Shown here one piece after another: positions 51,555-60,319 of a stretch of DNA of 64,000 bases (positions are counted from its first letter, which is position 1; every line of letters begins with the position of its first letter). This DNA is from JAXLXE01 sp046328115. GTDB taxonomy: Bacteria > Chloroflexota > UBA6077 > JACCZL01. Both the position numbers and the translations under genes were made by a program. The stretch is taken from NCBI GenBank assembly GCA_046328115.1, contig JAXLXE010000001.1:1550001-1614000 (forward strand). Direction: 5' to 3'. The notes beneath the pieces are model-generated. The model did not search any database. It saw only the letters and a program-made list of their open reading frames with translations, and was not told the origin of the DNA.

Positions 51555-52538
51555 TCAGCCGCTGTGCGGCAACTCCAGCACGGCCACATCCAGAGCCAGC
51601 CGCGGGTTCGCGTTCTGGTCCAGCGCCGTGACCACGTCACGTAACCTCGCGGCCGCGGAGGCCGGCCGAGATATCGCCCCCGCGGCGCGAAGCAGGTCAT
51701 CGAGGCAGTCGGGATTCCGGATAAGCCCGCCCCGTCCCCGCTGCACAAGCGCCGCATCCCGCAACCAGGCGGTCCAGTGGCCAAGCGTTGCCCTGACCAG
51801 GCCGGGCTTAGCTGACCACTGATCGGCCAGCTCACGCGCGGCCCCGAGACGGCGGAAACGGTCCGCCGCCAGCAGCTCTCTGAGCTGGCTAAGCGCGGCT
51901 GCCCGCTGATCGAGCAATGACGGATCGTCCGCCATCCGCGCGGCCGCACCCGGACGCCCCTGCGCCAGCGTCGCAATCAACGAAGCCTGAGCCGCGTCCA
52001 GCGCCGACCGCTCGGCAATCCAGCGCTCCAGCGCGGCCTTTGCCACCGGACGTAGCCGTAGCTGCTGACAGCGTGAGACCACGGTAGCCAGCGTGGCCGC
52101 GGCATCCGAACACGTCAGGACCAAACAGACGTGGGGCGGCGGCTCCTCCATGGTCTTCAGCAGCCGGGTGGCCGCGTCCGGCTGAAGCAGCTCGGCCTGC
52201 TCGATGATAAACACCTTCTTCGATGCATCGGTCGGACGGAGCGCCGCGTCAGCCTGGATGGACTCCACGTCATCCACCCTGATCAGTCGGTGCGGCGGCT
52301 TGACGCCCACAGACTGCACTTCCGGATGCCGCTCCGCCAGGATAAGCCGACATCGGCGGCACGTGCCGCAGTTGGTCCCGCGCTCGCAGTTCAACGCTCT
52401 GGCTAACTCACGCCCCAGCAGCGACTTGCCAACCGATGCCGGCCCGGTGATCAGATAGGCGTGCGCCGTGCTGCCAGTACGCACGGCACGGTCCAGCACG
52501 GCCACCTGACGGTCGTGCCCAAAGATTTGCCAGCCCAT
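51555..52538 (-). CDS. holB: DNA polymerase III delta prime subunit
   Basis: A 327-residue clamp-loader ATPase-fold protein. Walker A-like GPASVGKS lies at 32-39, a four-Cys zinc module at C51, C57, C60 and C63, IIEQAELLQPDAATRLLKTMEEPP as the Walker B and sensor region, and a helical collar from about 210. It helps load the beta clamp on primed DNA. It starts seven bases after the kinase-like/BON gene and ends ten bases from the convergent anti-sigma gene. The P-loop is intact, which is not always so in delta prime, so a DnaX-like paralogue is a minor alternative. Confidence 0.9.
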   Translation of the reverse strand: MGWQIFGHDRQVAVLDRAVRTGSTAHAYLITGPASVGKSLLGRELARALNCERGTNCGTCRRCRLILAERHPEVQSVGVKPPHRLIRVDDVESIQADAALRPTDASKKVFIIEQAELLQPDAATRLLKTMEEPPPHVCLVLTCSDAAATLATVVSRCQQLRLRPVAKAALERWIAERSALDAAQASLIATLAQGRPGAAARMADDPSLLDQRAAALSQLRELLAADRFRRLGAARELADQWSAKPGLVRATLGHWTAWLRDAALVQRGRGGLIRNPDCLDDLLRAAGAISRPASAAARLRDVVTALDQNANPRLALDVAVLELPHSG

Positions 52539-52545
52539 GGGCGGC

Positions 52546-53382
52546 CTACATACCGGTCAGCGGCGGCGGCTGAATCCTCAACTCATTGATGATCGCCCGC
52601 ACGCCGGGCACGGCCCGCGCGGTGTCCTCGGCGTACTCGCGGTCCTCATCGGTGATCACCTCGCCGCCGATGGTCACAACGCCGCGATCCGCGGTCGCTT
52701 TCAATCCATGCACCCAGATGCCCGCGTGTGAGATCAGCACAGCCTCCACACGAGCGCCCAGCGCCAGGTCCGCAGCCATCGCCAGCGATTGAGCCGTCGG
52801 CGTCACCTCCGCCCGCTCAACGGCAAAGCTCAAGAAGTCCGTCGCGGAGTCAATATCCAGAAACCCGGTGTTGAGGACCAGGTCGTAGCCATGAACGTCG
52901 TTCCAGTCAGCATTGTGCATGTAACGGATGTATCCACCGCGCTCGCGATCGCTCCGGCGTACAACGTCCGTGGCCTGCTCGCGAGAGAGCGGTCCAGGCC
53001 TCACCTGGACGCCCTTCTCCATCACGCGCTCCACACGGACGTCTGATGGGGCCACCATGGAAACTCGCAATGCGTGCGCCATGCCGCGCAGCAAGAAGTT
53101 GCCACCGAGGCCCACGATCACCGCATCATTGTCCGCGGCGAACCCGTAGACGCCGCAGCGGACCACGATGGCGTGCCGGCGACGTTCCTCATTGAGACGC
53201 TCCCAGAAGGACGGCTGCGTTTCCGCGATCTCGGGCGCATCAGGCTCAATCTCGCCAAACTCGCGCACGTAATCCAGCAGGACACGGTGGTCCAGATACC
53301 GGAGATTCAGCCGATCAGCAAGGGCGCGGCCCACCTCATCGCCCAGACTCCCGAGCTGCCGCGCAATCGTGATGACCGGCAT
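52546..53382 (-). CDS. Cytidylate-kinase-like domain fused to a BON domain
   Basis: A 278-residue fusion. Residues 1-195 match the cytidylate-kinase-like family: ITIARQLGSLGDEVGRALADRLNLRYLDHRVL, AVIVGLGGNFLLRG, and RERGGYIRYMHNADWNDVHGYDLVLNTG. The P-loop lacks the GxGKG/T lysine, as family members often do. Residues about 205-275 are a BON domain (VEAVLISHAGIWVHGLKATADRGVVTIGGEVITDEDREYAEDTARAVPGV), a fold usually found in periplasmic or lipid-binding proteins. No signal peptide is seen. I take the ATG after GGGAGG; a GTG two codons earlier leaves no spacing. TACAAT at 53437-53442 on the minus strand may be the -10. Confidence 0.85.
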   Translation of the reverse strand: MPVITIARQLGSLGDEVGRALADRLNLRYLDHRVLLDYVREFGEIEPDAPEIAETQPSFWERLNEERRRHAIVVRCGVYGFAADNDAVIVGLGGNFLLRGMAHALRVSMVAPSDVRVERVMEKGVQVRPGPLSREQATDVVRRSDRERGGYIRYMHNADWNDVHGYDLVLNTGFLDIDSATDFLSFAVERAEVTPTAQSLAMAADLALGARVEAVLISHAGIWVHGLKATADRGVVTIGGEVITDEDREYAEDTARAVPGVRAIINELRIQPPPLTGM

Positions 53383-53567
53383 GTTCACCTCCCGGCGACC
53401 GTTCGCTTCGCCGGACCGTACTCGCTGACCGGCCGCATTGTACCATGGGCCTGCGGCGATCTCTCATTGCAATGTTGCGCCAGCGACCCGCCCCCAGCGT
53501 GCGCTCTTGACACGCCGGCCGCTGCCGCGCAGGTGACTGACTATGGCGTGAGGTTTCCGCTCCGAGC

Positions 53568-55370
53568 TTGAAAATCGCTCTCCCCGACCCCACCACACCC
53601 CTCCGAGCAGGGCTGCTCGGGACAGGCGCGGCTTTGTTTGGCGTGGCCGGCGTGAGCGTGCTCCTGGGCCTGGCCGCGCTTGTTCCGTGGCAAGCGCTTG
53701 CGCCTACGCCCGCGGCGTCAGGTCGCGTCATCGACGTCGAGTCGGGGCTCCCCATCCGTGATGCCATCGTCACCAGCGGTCAATTCAGCACCAGCAGCGG
53801 CCAGGAAGGAACCTTTCGACTCAGCGGCGCGAGCCTGCTGGGAGAGATCGAGGCGTCCGCCCCAGGCTACGTTCCGGGGGTAGTCCGACGCCAGCCCTTC
53901 GGCACGCACACGCTGAACCTCACACCGCGCGAGATGATGGTCTCGGTACGCGATCTGGACGGGCGTCCGCTAGACGGTGTCCCGCCTGCGATGGCCGGGG
54001 CGCGCGTCGCCCAGGTCGCCCCGGGGACGTTCGCGCTGCGCCCAGCATCCAGCGAGCTTACGCTCTCACTCCAGACGGACGCCCACAAGATCGTGGCGCG
54101 CGACCTTGCAGCGGACGGCACGGTCCGTGTGACCCTTGCGTCCTGGCACCGCGGGACCGTGCGGGACGCCGCGACGGGGGCACCCATCCGCGGTGCCCGC
54201 GTCGTCGGAGAGAGCGTGACCCCCGTGGGCGCGGACGGAGCATTCGAGCTTTCGCGTGCACCAACGGACGGACTCACCATCATCGCGGCCGGGTACAAGC
54301 CCGTGAAAATCGCCCCGGGCTCACCGCCACCATATGACGTCAGGCTGGACGCACACGTGGCGCGCGGGCTCTACCTCAGCTTCTATGGCGTGGCCGAGAA
54401 GCGCCTTCGAGACGTGGCCCTCGCCCTGGTCGAGCGAGGCAGGATCAATACCCTCGTCATCGACGTCAAAGGCGACCGAGGCCTGCTCGCCTACCCAACG
54501 AACATCGAGCTTGCCCGCAAGATCGGGTCTGCCGAATCTCCGACGGTGGATGACATGGCCGGCCTCCTGTCTGACCTGAAGCAACGCGGCATCTACTGCA
54601 TTGCCCGTCTGGTAGTCTTCAAAGATGACAAACTTGCTACCAACGGAGAGGGCGCCGGCAAAGACGTAGCCGTGCGGGATGAACGGGACGGCGGCGTCTG
54701 GCGAGACGGTGAGGGCCTGGGATGGGCCGATCCGCTTCGCAAAGACGTTTGGGACTACAACGCGGCCATCATCCGCGAGGTAGCGGCACTGGGCTTTGAC
54801 GAGATCCAGCTTGACTACGTGCGCTTTCCCAGTGACACCACCGGCGGCGGCAGCGTTGACGCGGCGCGCTACGCAGAGCCGGTCGACGAAGCCCGGCGCA
54901 TCGCCACCATCAGCGAGTTCGTATCGTCCATGCGGCAAGCGGCCAACCAGTCTGGAGCACTCCTGTCCATAGACATCTTTGGATACGTGGCATGGAGCGA
55001 GCAGGATCAGGGTATTGGCCAGACTCTGGAGCCGCTTGCTGACGCCGCCGACATCCTCTCACCCATGGTCTACCCGTCCACATTTCGCTCCGGCCTGCCC
55101 GGCGGCGTAGCCTACCCCACCGTCGTCTCTCGCCCATACGAGGTGGTTGCGCTGAGCCTGATCAGAGCCCGAGAACGCCTGGGCGAGCGACCCGCCGTGC
55201 TCCGCCCGTGGCTCCAATACTTTGATGATTACCCGTGGCAGACCGGGCGCCCCTACACGGAAGCTGATATCGCTGCCCAGATTCAGGCCGCTCACGACGG
55301 TGGGGCCACGGGTTGGATCCTCTGGGACCCCAGCAACACTTACACGCGCGGAGTGCCCGGACGGCCGTGA
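53568..55370 (+). CDS. Exported DUF4015-type putative glycoside hydrolase with carboxypeptidase-regulatory-like domains
   Basis: A 600-residue protein. An N-terminal membrane anchor or signal lies near 12-45. Two small regulatory-like beta domains follow (SGRVIDVESGLPIRDAIVTSG to about 120, and GTVRDAATGAPIRGARVVGE to about 255). The last 340 residues are a TIM-barrel like DUF4015 enzymes: GLYLSFYGVA, INTLVIDVKGDRGLLAYP, GIYCIARLVVFKDDKLA, LGFDEIQLDYVRFPSD, LLSIDIFGYVAW and DILSPMVYPSTF. The Asp/Glu in DEIQLDYVRFPSD are likely catalytic. The TTG start has no good ribosome binding site; a TTGACA lies at 53507 without a matching -10. Its stop overlaps the tldD start (GTGA). Confidence 0.82.
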   Translation: MKIALPDPTTPLRAGLLGTGAALFGVAGVSVLLGLAALVPWQALAPTPAASGRVIDVESGLPIRDAIVTSGQFSTSSGQEGTFRLSGASLLGEIEASAPGYVPGVVRRQPFGTHTLNLTPREMMVSVRDLDGRPLDGVPPAMAGARVAQVAPGTFALRPASSELTLSLQTDAHKIVARDLAADGTVRVTLASWHRGTVRDAATGAPIRGARVVGESVTPVGADGAFELSRAPTDGLTIIAAGYKPVKIAPGSPPPYDVRLDAHVARGLYLSFYGVAEKRLRDVALALVERGRINTLVIDVKGDRGLLAYPTNIELARKIGSAESPTVDDMAGLLSDLKQRGIYCIARLVVFKDDKLATNGEGAGKDVAVRDERDGGVWRDGEGLGWADPLRKDVWDYNAAIIREVAALGFDEIQLDYVRFPSDTTGGGSVDAARYAEPVDEARRIATISEFVSSMRQAANQSGALLSIDIFGYVAWSEQDQGIGQTLEPLADAADILSPMVYPSTFRSGLPGGVAYPTVVSRPYEVVALSLIRARERLGERPAVLRPWLQYFDDYPWQTGRPYTEADIAAQIQAAHDGGATGWILWDPSNTYTRGVPGRP

Positions 55371-56734
55371 CCGGGCCAGCCGCGGACCTCCTGCACCACG
55401 TGCTCTCGGTCGCGCAGGCACGCGCTGCTGACCACGTAGAGCTGTTCTGCGAAGACACGGCCACCACGACGATCCTGGTTGAGGATGACCGGGTGGACAG
55501 ATGCCAGTTTGGCCGGGACCGCGGCGCGGCCTTGCGCGCCACCCGCGACGGCGCCACCACATTCGCCAGTGTGGACGGCTGGCAAGAGCAAGGCCTGGTG
55601 GACGCCGCGCTCGCGCTCAGCGGCTCGGATCGTCGGGTTCGCAGACTGCCTCCGCGCCCAGCCCCGCCGGCCGCGCCGGCTGAGCGTCTGGACAGCGCGC
55701 TCGTAGCCATTGCGCTACGCGCCAATGCCAGCGCCCGCGCGTATGGGGACACGGTCCGGCAGGTCACCGTCCGCGCGACACGCATCCGCCAGCACGTCAC
55801 CATCGCCGGGTCAGATCTGGACGTGGTGCACGATGAACGCGCACTCATACAACTGTCAGTCGCCGTCACGGCGGAACGGGCCGGCACCAGACAGGTGGGC
55901 AGGCGAGCACGCGGTGGGCAAGCCGGCATCGATCTGCTCGACAACCGTGTGCCGGAGGAAGTGGGTGCGTCCGCCGCTCAAGCCGCGCTCACAATGCTGG
56001 ACGCCCGGCCAGCCCGCGCGGGGACATTTCCCGTGATCATCGCGAACGGTTGGGGAGGCGTCCTGTTCCACGAGGCGGTTGGTCACGGGCTGGAGGGTGA
56101 CCATGCGGCACGCAGCGGCTCCGTGTATGCCGCGCGCCTAGGCACGCGAGTTGCGCCAGAGCACGTTTCGCTCATGGACGACGCAACCGTTCCTGGGCAT
56201 CGCGGCTCTTATCGCATCGATGATGAGGGCACGCCGTCACAACGCACTCTACTGATTGACCGTGGCATCCTGGTAGGCTTTCTGACAGACCGCAAGCACG
56301 CCGCGCTTTTGAATGCACCGCGTTCCGGCAATGCGCGCCGCCAGTCTTTCCAGTACCCGCCGATCCCACGGATGTCCAACCTCTTCCTCCAGCCGGGCCA
56401 GGCAACGCCCCAGGAACTCATCCGGGAGACGGCGCACGGCGTGTACGTGGCGAGCCTAGGCGGCGGCCAGGTGGATCCGGCGAGCGGCCAGTTCGTGTTC
56501 AGCGTGACGGAGGGATACGAGATCGAGAATGGCGCCATCGGCACGCCCATCCGCGGCGCCAATATCGCCGGCACGTCGCTCGCCGTGCTGGAGCACGTGG
56601 ATGGCGTGGCTAACGACTTCCAAATGGATCCCGGGCTTGGCAATTGCGGCAAGCTGGGCCAGTGGGTGCCGGTGGGCGTGGGTCAACCCACCATCCGCAT
56701 TCGCGAGATGATCGTTGGCGGGACCCATGCTTGA
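55367..56734 (+). CDS. tldD: TldD metalloprotease subunit
   Basis: A 455-residue protein, the zinc-bearing half of the TldD/TldE protease that trims unfolded or leader peptides (microcin B17, CcdA in enterobacteria). The metal motif HEAVGH is at 235-240 in GVLFHEAVGHGLEGD. Flanking blocks are GTFPVIIANGWGG, ILVGFLTDRKHAALLN, ARRQSFQYPPIPRMSN and YVASLGGGQVDPASGQFVFSVTEGYEIENG. The GTG overlaps the hydrolase stop by four bases; an upstream in-frame start inside that gene adds 18 non-family residues. It overlaps tldE by eight bases. Confidence 0.93.
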   Translation: MTGPAADLLHHVLSVAQARAADHVELFCEDTATTTILVEDDRVDRCQFGRDRGAALRATRDGATTFASVDGWQEQGLVDAALALSGSDRRVRRLPPRPAPPAAPAERLDSALVAIALRANASARAYGDTVRQVTVRATRIRQHVTIAGSDLDVVHDERALIQLSVAVTAERAGTRQVGRRARGGQAGIDLLDNRVPEEVGASAAQAALTMLDARPARAGTFPVIIANGWGGVLFHEAVGHGLEGDHAARSGSVYAARLGTRVAPEHVSLMDDATVPGHRGSYRIDDEGTPSQRTLLIDRGILVGFLTDRKHAALLNAPRSGNARRQSFQYPPIPRMSNLFLQPGQATPQELIRETAHGVYVASLGGGQVDPASGQFVFSVTEGYEIENGAIGTPIRGANIAGTSLAVLEHVDGVANDFQMDPGLGNCGKLGQWVPVGVGQPTIRIREMIVGGTHA

Positions 56735-58073
56735 CCTCTGCACGGCCGCCGTGGAGCGCTGCCTGGCAGCCGGCGCCCAGCAGGCGGAAGCATTCGCCAT
56801 GCATCGGCACTCACGAGCCGTGGAAGTGCGGGACGGTGAGTTGGAAGCGCGTCTCGATACCCAGGTTCGCGGCATTGCAGTGCGCGCAATCAGCAACGGC
56901 GCACTGGCCTTCGGCTACACCACGGACGCCAGTGCGGACGGCCTGGCAGAACTTGCCCAGCGCGTGATGGGGAACGCCGCCGCCGCCGATCGGTTCGCGG
57001 ACCGCGGCCTCCCCGTGTCCCCCGCTGAGGTCGTTGCGCGGGCGCCCGTGATCTTTGACCCTCAGGTCCAATGGCTCTCGCATGAGGATAGGCTCTCCTT
57101 CGCGCGCCGTCTGGAACAGTCCGCCCGCGCGGCGGATCCGCGCATCCGCAACACGTCGCTGTCGAGGTGCTCTGATGCCGTGGCGACGTACGCGTTGGCG
57201 GCATCAAGCGGACGCACATTTTCTTACCGGACCACTGCCGCCTCATTGGTCCTGTCCGTCATCGCCTCGGAGGGCCCGGCGACCCAGCGCGGCTACGCCT
57301 CGCAGACCGCGCGGTTCCTGGATGACCTGGACCCTGAGGACATCGGCGCCCGCGCCGCCTGGCGAGGCACGGTGTCCCTGGGAGGTGCGCCGGTGCCTAC
57401 CCAGCGCGGCACGGTCATCTTGGCGCCGGAAGTGGTTGCCGAACTCGCGTCAAACCTGTGCCAGGCGCTCTCGGCGGATGCCGTGCTGAAGGGACGCTCT
57501 TTCCTCACCGACCGAATCGGCCAGGCCGTGGCGTCGCCCGCTCTTTCCCTGGTGGATGAGCCAACGCTGGATCGAGCAATGGCCGCCACACCGTTCGACC
57601 ACGAGGGCGCACCCGCGGAATCGGCCGCGCTCATAGACGGTGGGGTGCTTCGCAGGTACCTCCATACATGGGACACAGCGGTCCGCACAGGCCTGCCGGG
57701 GGGTGGCAACGCCACGCGCACCTCCTTCCGCACACCTCCGGACCCCGGCGCCTCCAATCTCCTCATTCTCGGGGGCCGCCGATCACATCAGGCCTTGCTC
57801 GCCGATGTGAAATCTGGACTATTCGTCACGGCCAGCCGAAACGTCGGCGGCATCAATCCCGCGACCGGTGATTACTCCGTGGGAGCATCCGGCGCCTGGA
57901 TCAACGACGGGCAGATCGGCCCGCCCGTGGCCAACGTCACCATCGCCGTGCCTCTTGATGAGCTACTGGCGAACATCGCCGAAGTGAGCTCAGACGCGCG
58001 CTGGATCAGCGGCCAGACGGCCGTTCTTGCTCCCACGCTCAGAATCGACGGCGTGACCATCGGCGGACGCTGA
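56727..58073 (+). CDS. pmbA: TldE/PmbA metalloprotease subunit
   Basis: A 448-residue partner of TldD that lacks the HExxxH zinc motif, as expected. Family blocks seen: AEAFAMHRHSRAVEVRDGELE, GIAVRAISNGALAFGYTTD, STLSRCSDAVATYALAAS-like region, RGTVILAPEVVAELASNL, GRSFLTDRIGQAVASPALSLVDEPTL, FDHEGAPAESAALIDGGVLRRYLHTWDTA and ASNLLILGG. ATG start within the end of tldD. The last 84 bases are read in the opposite direction by the convergent histidine kinase gene. No candidate substrate peptide gene is adjacent. Confidence 0.92.
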   Translation: MLDLCTAAVERCLAAGAQQAEAFAMHRHSRAVEVRDGELEARLDTQVRGIAVRAISNGALAFGYTTDASADGLAELAQRVMGNAAAADRFADRGLPVSPAEVVARAPVIFDPQVQWLSHEDRLSFARRLEQSARAADPRIRNTSLSRCSDAVATYALAASSGRTFSYRTTAASLVLSVIASEGPATQRGYASQTARFLDDLDPEDIGARAAWRGTVSLGGAPVPTQRGTVILAPEVVAELASNLCQALSADAVLKGRSFLTDRIGQAVASPALSLVDEPTLDRAMAATPFDHEGAPAESAALIDGGVLRRYLHTWDTAVRTGLPGGGNATRTSFRTPPDPGASNLLILGGRRSHQALLADVKSGLFVTASRNVGGINPATGDYSVGASGAWINDGQIGPPVANVTIAVPLDELLANIAEVSSDARWISGQTAVLAPTLRIDGVTIGGR

Positions 58074-59480
58074 TGCCGCCACCCGCGGAAGGGTGATCCG
58101 GAACGTCGTTCCACCCTCCGTCGGGCTCAGCACATCGATATCACCACCATGCGCCAGCACGATCCTTTGCGCGATGGCAAGCCCCAGCCCGGTACCACTG
58201 GGCCCCGCGGATGCGCGCCCTTCCACCCGATAATATCGGTGGAATACAAATCGTCGCTGATCCTCCGGGATGCCTATGCCGGTATCCGACACCTCGATGA
58301 CGTACCCGGCGCGCGTGGTGGTCGCCGCCACGCGGACTTGCCCCCCGGCCGGCGTGTACTTGATTGCGTTCTCAATGAGATTACCCATCGCCTGGCCAAT
58401 CCGCGCCGCGTCTCCCCGCCACGGCATCGGCACATCGCCACGCCGCAAGAGTGACACGCCCGCCCGTCGCGCCTCCGCCTCAAACTCATCGATGGTCCGT
58501 TCCACCACCGCCTCCAGGCGACACTCCGCCACCGCCAGGCCCATCTGGCCTCCTTCCAGGCGCGCAAGCTGCAGCACGTCGTCCGCAAGCCTGCCAAGGC
58601 GATACGTGTGTCCCACCAGACCGTTCGTCAGTCGCTCAGCGAGCATTGGATCCTCGCGAGCCCCGCGGGCCAGGGCAGTAGCCGCCGTCTGCATTGCCGA
58701 CGACAGCGAGTGGAGCTCGTGCGAGAAATCGGAGGCAAATTCGCGTCGTGCCGTTTCGTACTCGGCCAGCGACGCCGACATCTCGTTGAACGATCCAATG
58801 AGCTCCCCAAGCTCGTCCGCGCGGGACCGAGCCGGGATCTGCTCGTAGACACCGTTGGATACAGCTTTCGCCGCCGCGCTCAGCGCACGAATCGGCCGAG
58901 TCATGGTGGTTGCCAGCGCGTAGCTCACACCCGCCGCCAGTAGACCCACCACCAGCGTCCCCGCCGCGATCCCAAGATTCAGTCGCGTAAGTGTGGACTC
59001 CACGTCCTTCAGCGTGTAGGCCAGGCGCACTGCTCCAACCACCCGGCTCGCGCTGACCACCGGAACCGCGACGTACAGCACCTCCCGTGGCGCCTCAGCG
59101 CGCGGCGCGGTCCCCGAGACCTCTTCACCGCCCACCGCCTCAGCAAATCCGGCCTGATCCACCACCCGGCCGAGCAGCGGCTGGTCCTCCGCTTCGGAGA
59201 CACCCAGGACCAGGCCATCTGGATCGAACACCAGTGCCCGCGCCGGAGTCAGCGCGTCGATGCGTGAGAGCGTCCGCCGCACGCCGTCGCGACGGCCAGC
59301 CGCCAGATCGTCCCCCACCTGCAGTGCCACGAGCCGCGCCTCAATCATCAGATCATCGCTGAGGCGCGTCAACAACAATCGTTCCAGCGTCCCGGAGATC
59401 GCCACGGCAAGCGACACCACCACCAGCAGAATGAGCCCGGTGTATGCCAGGATGACGCGTGCACGGAAGCTCTTGATCAT
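57990..59480 (-). CDS. Membrane sensor histidine kinase
   Basis: A 496-residue kinase: span 1 near 11-31, extracytoplasmic sensor domain to about 165 (with SGTAPRAEAPREVLYVAVPVVSASRVVGAVRLAY), span 2 near 168-190, HAMP (about 191-243), HisKA with phosphoacceptor H254 in DFSHELHSLSSAM, and HATPase_c with GNLIENAIKYTPAGG, VSDTGIGIPED and GTGLGLAIAQRIVLAHGG. The H-box reads HELHSLS where HELRTPL is usual, so the conserved Pro is absent. It follows the response regulator by five bases. The final 30 residues are Ala-rich, unconserved-looking and overlap tldE on the other strand. Confidence 0.93.
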   Translation of the reverse strand: MIKSFRARVILAYTGLILLVVVSLAVAISGTLERLLLTRLSDDLMIEARLVALQVGDDLAAGRRDGVRRTLSRIDALTPARALVFDPDGLVLGVSEAEDQPLLGRVVDQAGFAEAVGGEEVSGTAPRAEAPREVLYVAVPVVSASRVVGAVRLAYTLKDVESTLTRLNLGIAAGTLVVGLLAAGVSYALATTMTRPIRALSAAAKAVSNGVYEQIPARSRADELGELIGSFNEMSASLAEYETARREFASDFSHELHSLSSAMQTAATALARGAREDPMLAERLTNGLVGHTYRLGRLADDVLQLARLEGGQMGLAVAECRLEAVVERTIDEFEAEARRAGVSLLRRGDVPMPWRGDAARIGQAMGNLIENAIKYTPAGGQVRVAATTTRAGYVIEVSDTGIGIPEDQRRFVFHRYYRVEGRASAGPSGTGLGLAIAQRIVLAHGGDIDVLSPTEGGTTFRITLPRVAASASADGHAVDSERGSKNGRLAADPARV

Positions 59481-59485
59481 CTCGC

Positions 59486-60199
59486 CTAGTCGTCGCGATC
59501 CGCGTCATCGCGCGGCGACACCAGCTTGTAACCCACACCGCGCGCGGTGAGGATGTAGCTGGGTTGTTCCGGATTTGGCTCGATCTTCCGACGCAGGGTC
59601 CGAATGTACACATCCAGGGCCCGCTCGTCACCCACGAACTCCGCGCCCCAGACCGTGTCAAACAAACGCTTGCGCGGCACCACGCGGCGGGCATTCACCG
59701 CGAGCAGCCGCAGCAGGTCAAACTCGCGCGCCGAGAGCTGAACTTCAGACTTCCCCAACCACACCTCACGGGCCGCGGGGTCAATACGCAGCTCGCCTAT
59801 CGTCAGCGCCTGATCGGATCCATCGGCGACCGGTCCAGCGGCTCGACGGAGCTGAGCCCGCACCCGGGCCAGCAGTTCACCTTCAGTGAACGGCTTGGTC
59901 ACGTAGTCGTCAGCGCCCGCATCCAGCCCGCGAATCTTGTCGATCTCCTGTCGTCGTGCTGTGAGCATCAGGATGGGCACCCGTGACAGCTCGCGTATCC
60001 GTCGACACACCTCCACGCCATTCAGATCAGGCAGCGAAAGGTCCAGCAGGACGAGATCCGGCGGATCAGACAGCGTTGCCTCCACCGCACCGGCACCGTT
60101 CACCACCACGGACGGCTGATACCCTTCTTGCCGCAGGATAAATGCCAGCGAGTCCGTCAATAGCGCGTCATCGTCCACCACGAGAATGCGCTCGTCCAT
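59486..60199 (-). CDS. OmpR-family response regulator
   Basis: A 237-residue regulator. The receiver domain has acidic pocket DDD at 9-11, phosphoacceptor D53 in LVLLDLSLPDLNG, T80 in LMLTAR and K102 in VTKPFTEGELL. The winged-helix output domain contains VQLSAREFDLLRLLAVNARRVVPRKRLFDTVWG and ALDVYIRTLRRKIEPNPEQPSYILTARGVGYKL. It is first in the operon with the kinase. TATGTT nine bases before the ATG on the minus strand may be its -10, which would leave almost no leader. Confidence 0.95.
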   Translation of the reverse strand: MDERILVVDDDALLTDSLAFILRQEGYQPSVVVNGAGAVEATLSDPPDLVLLDLSLPDLNGVEVCRRIRELSRVPILMLTARRQEIDKIRGLDAGADDYVTKPFTEGELLARVRAQLRRAAGPVADGSDQALTIGELRIDPAAREVWLGKSEVQLSAREFDLLRLLAVNARRVVPRKRLFDTVWGAEFVGDERALDVYIRTLRRKIEPNPEQPSYILTARGVGYKLVSPRDDADRDD

Positions 60200-60292
60200 C
60201 AGGTCTCAAACATACCGGATTCGTCCATGTCAGAGCGTCCACGGCGCGGCCAAAATGCACGACTACCCGGTAGGGCGTGGGCTACAATCGCC

Positions 60293-60298
60293 TGAATA
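60293..60298 (+). promoter_or_regulatory. -10 element of the cytochrome c gene
   Basis: TACAAT ends 21 bases before the ATG. A leader of about 15 bases is implied. No strong -35. Confidence 0.4.
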
Positions 60299-60319
60299 TC
60301 GGAAGCTGGACTAGAGAAT

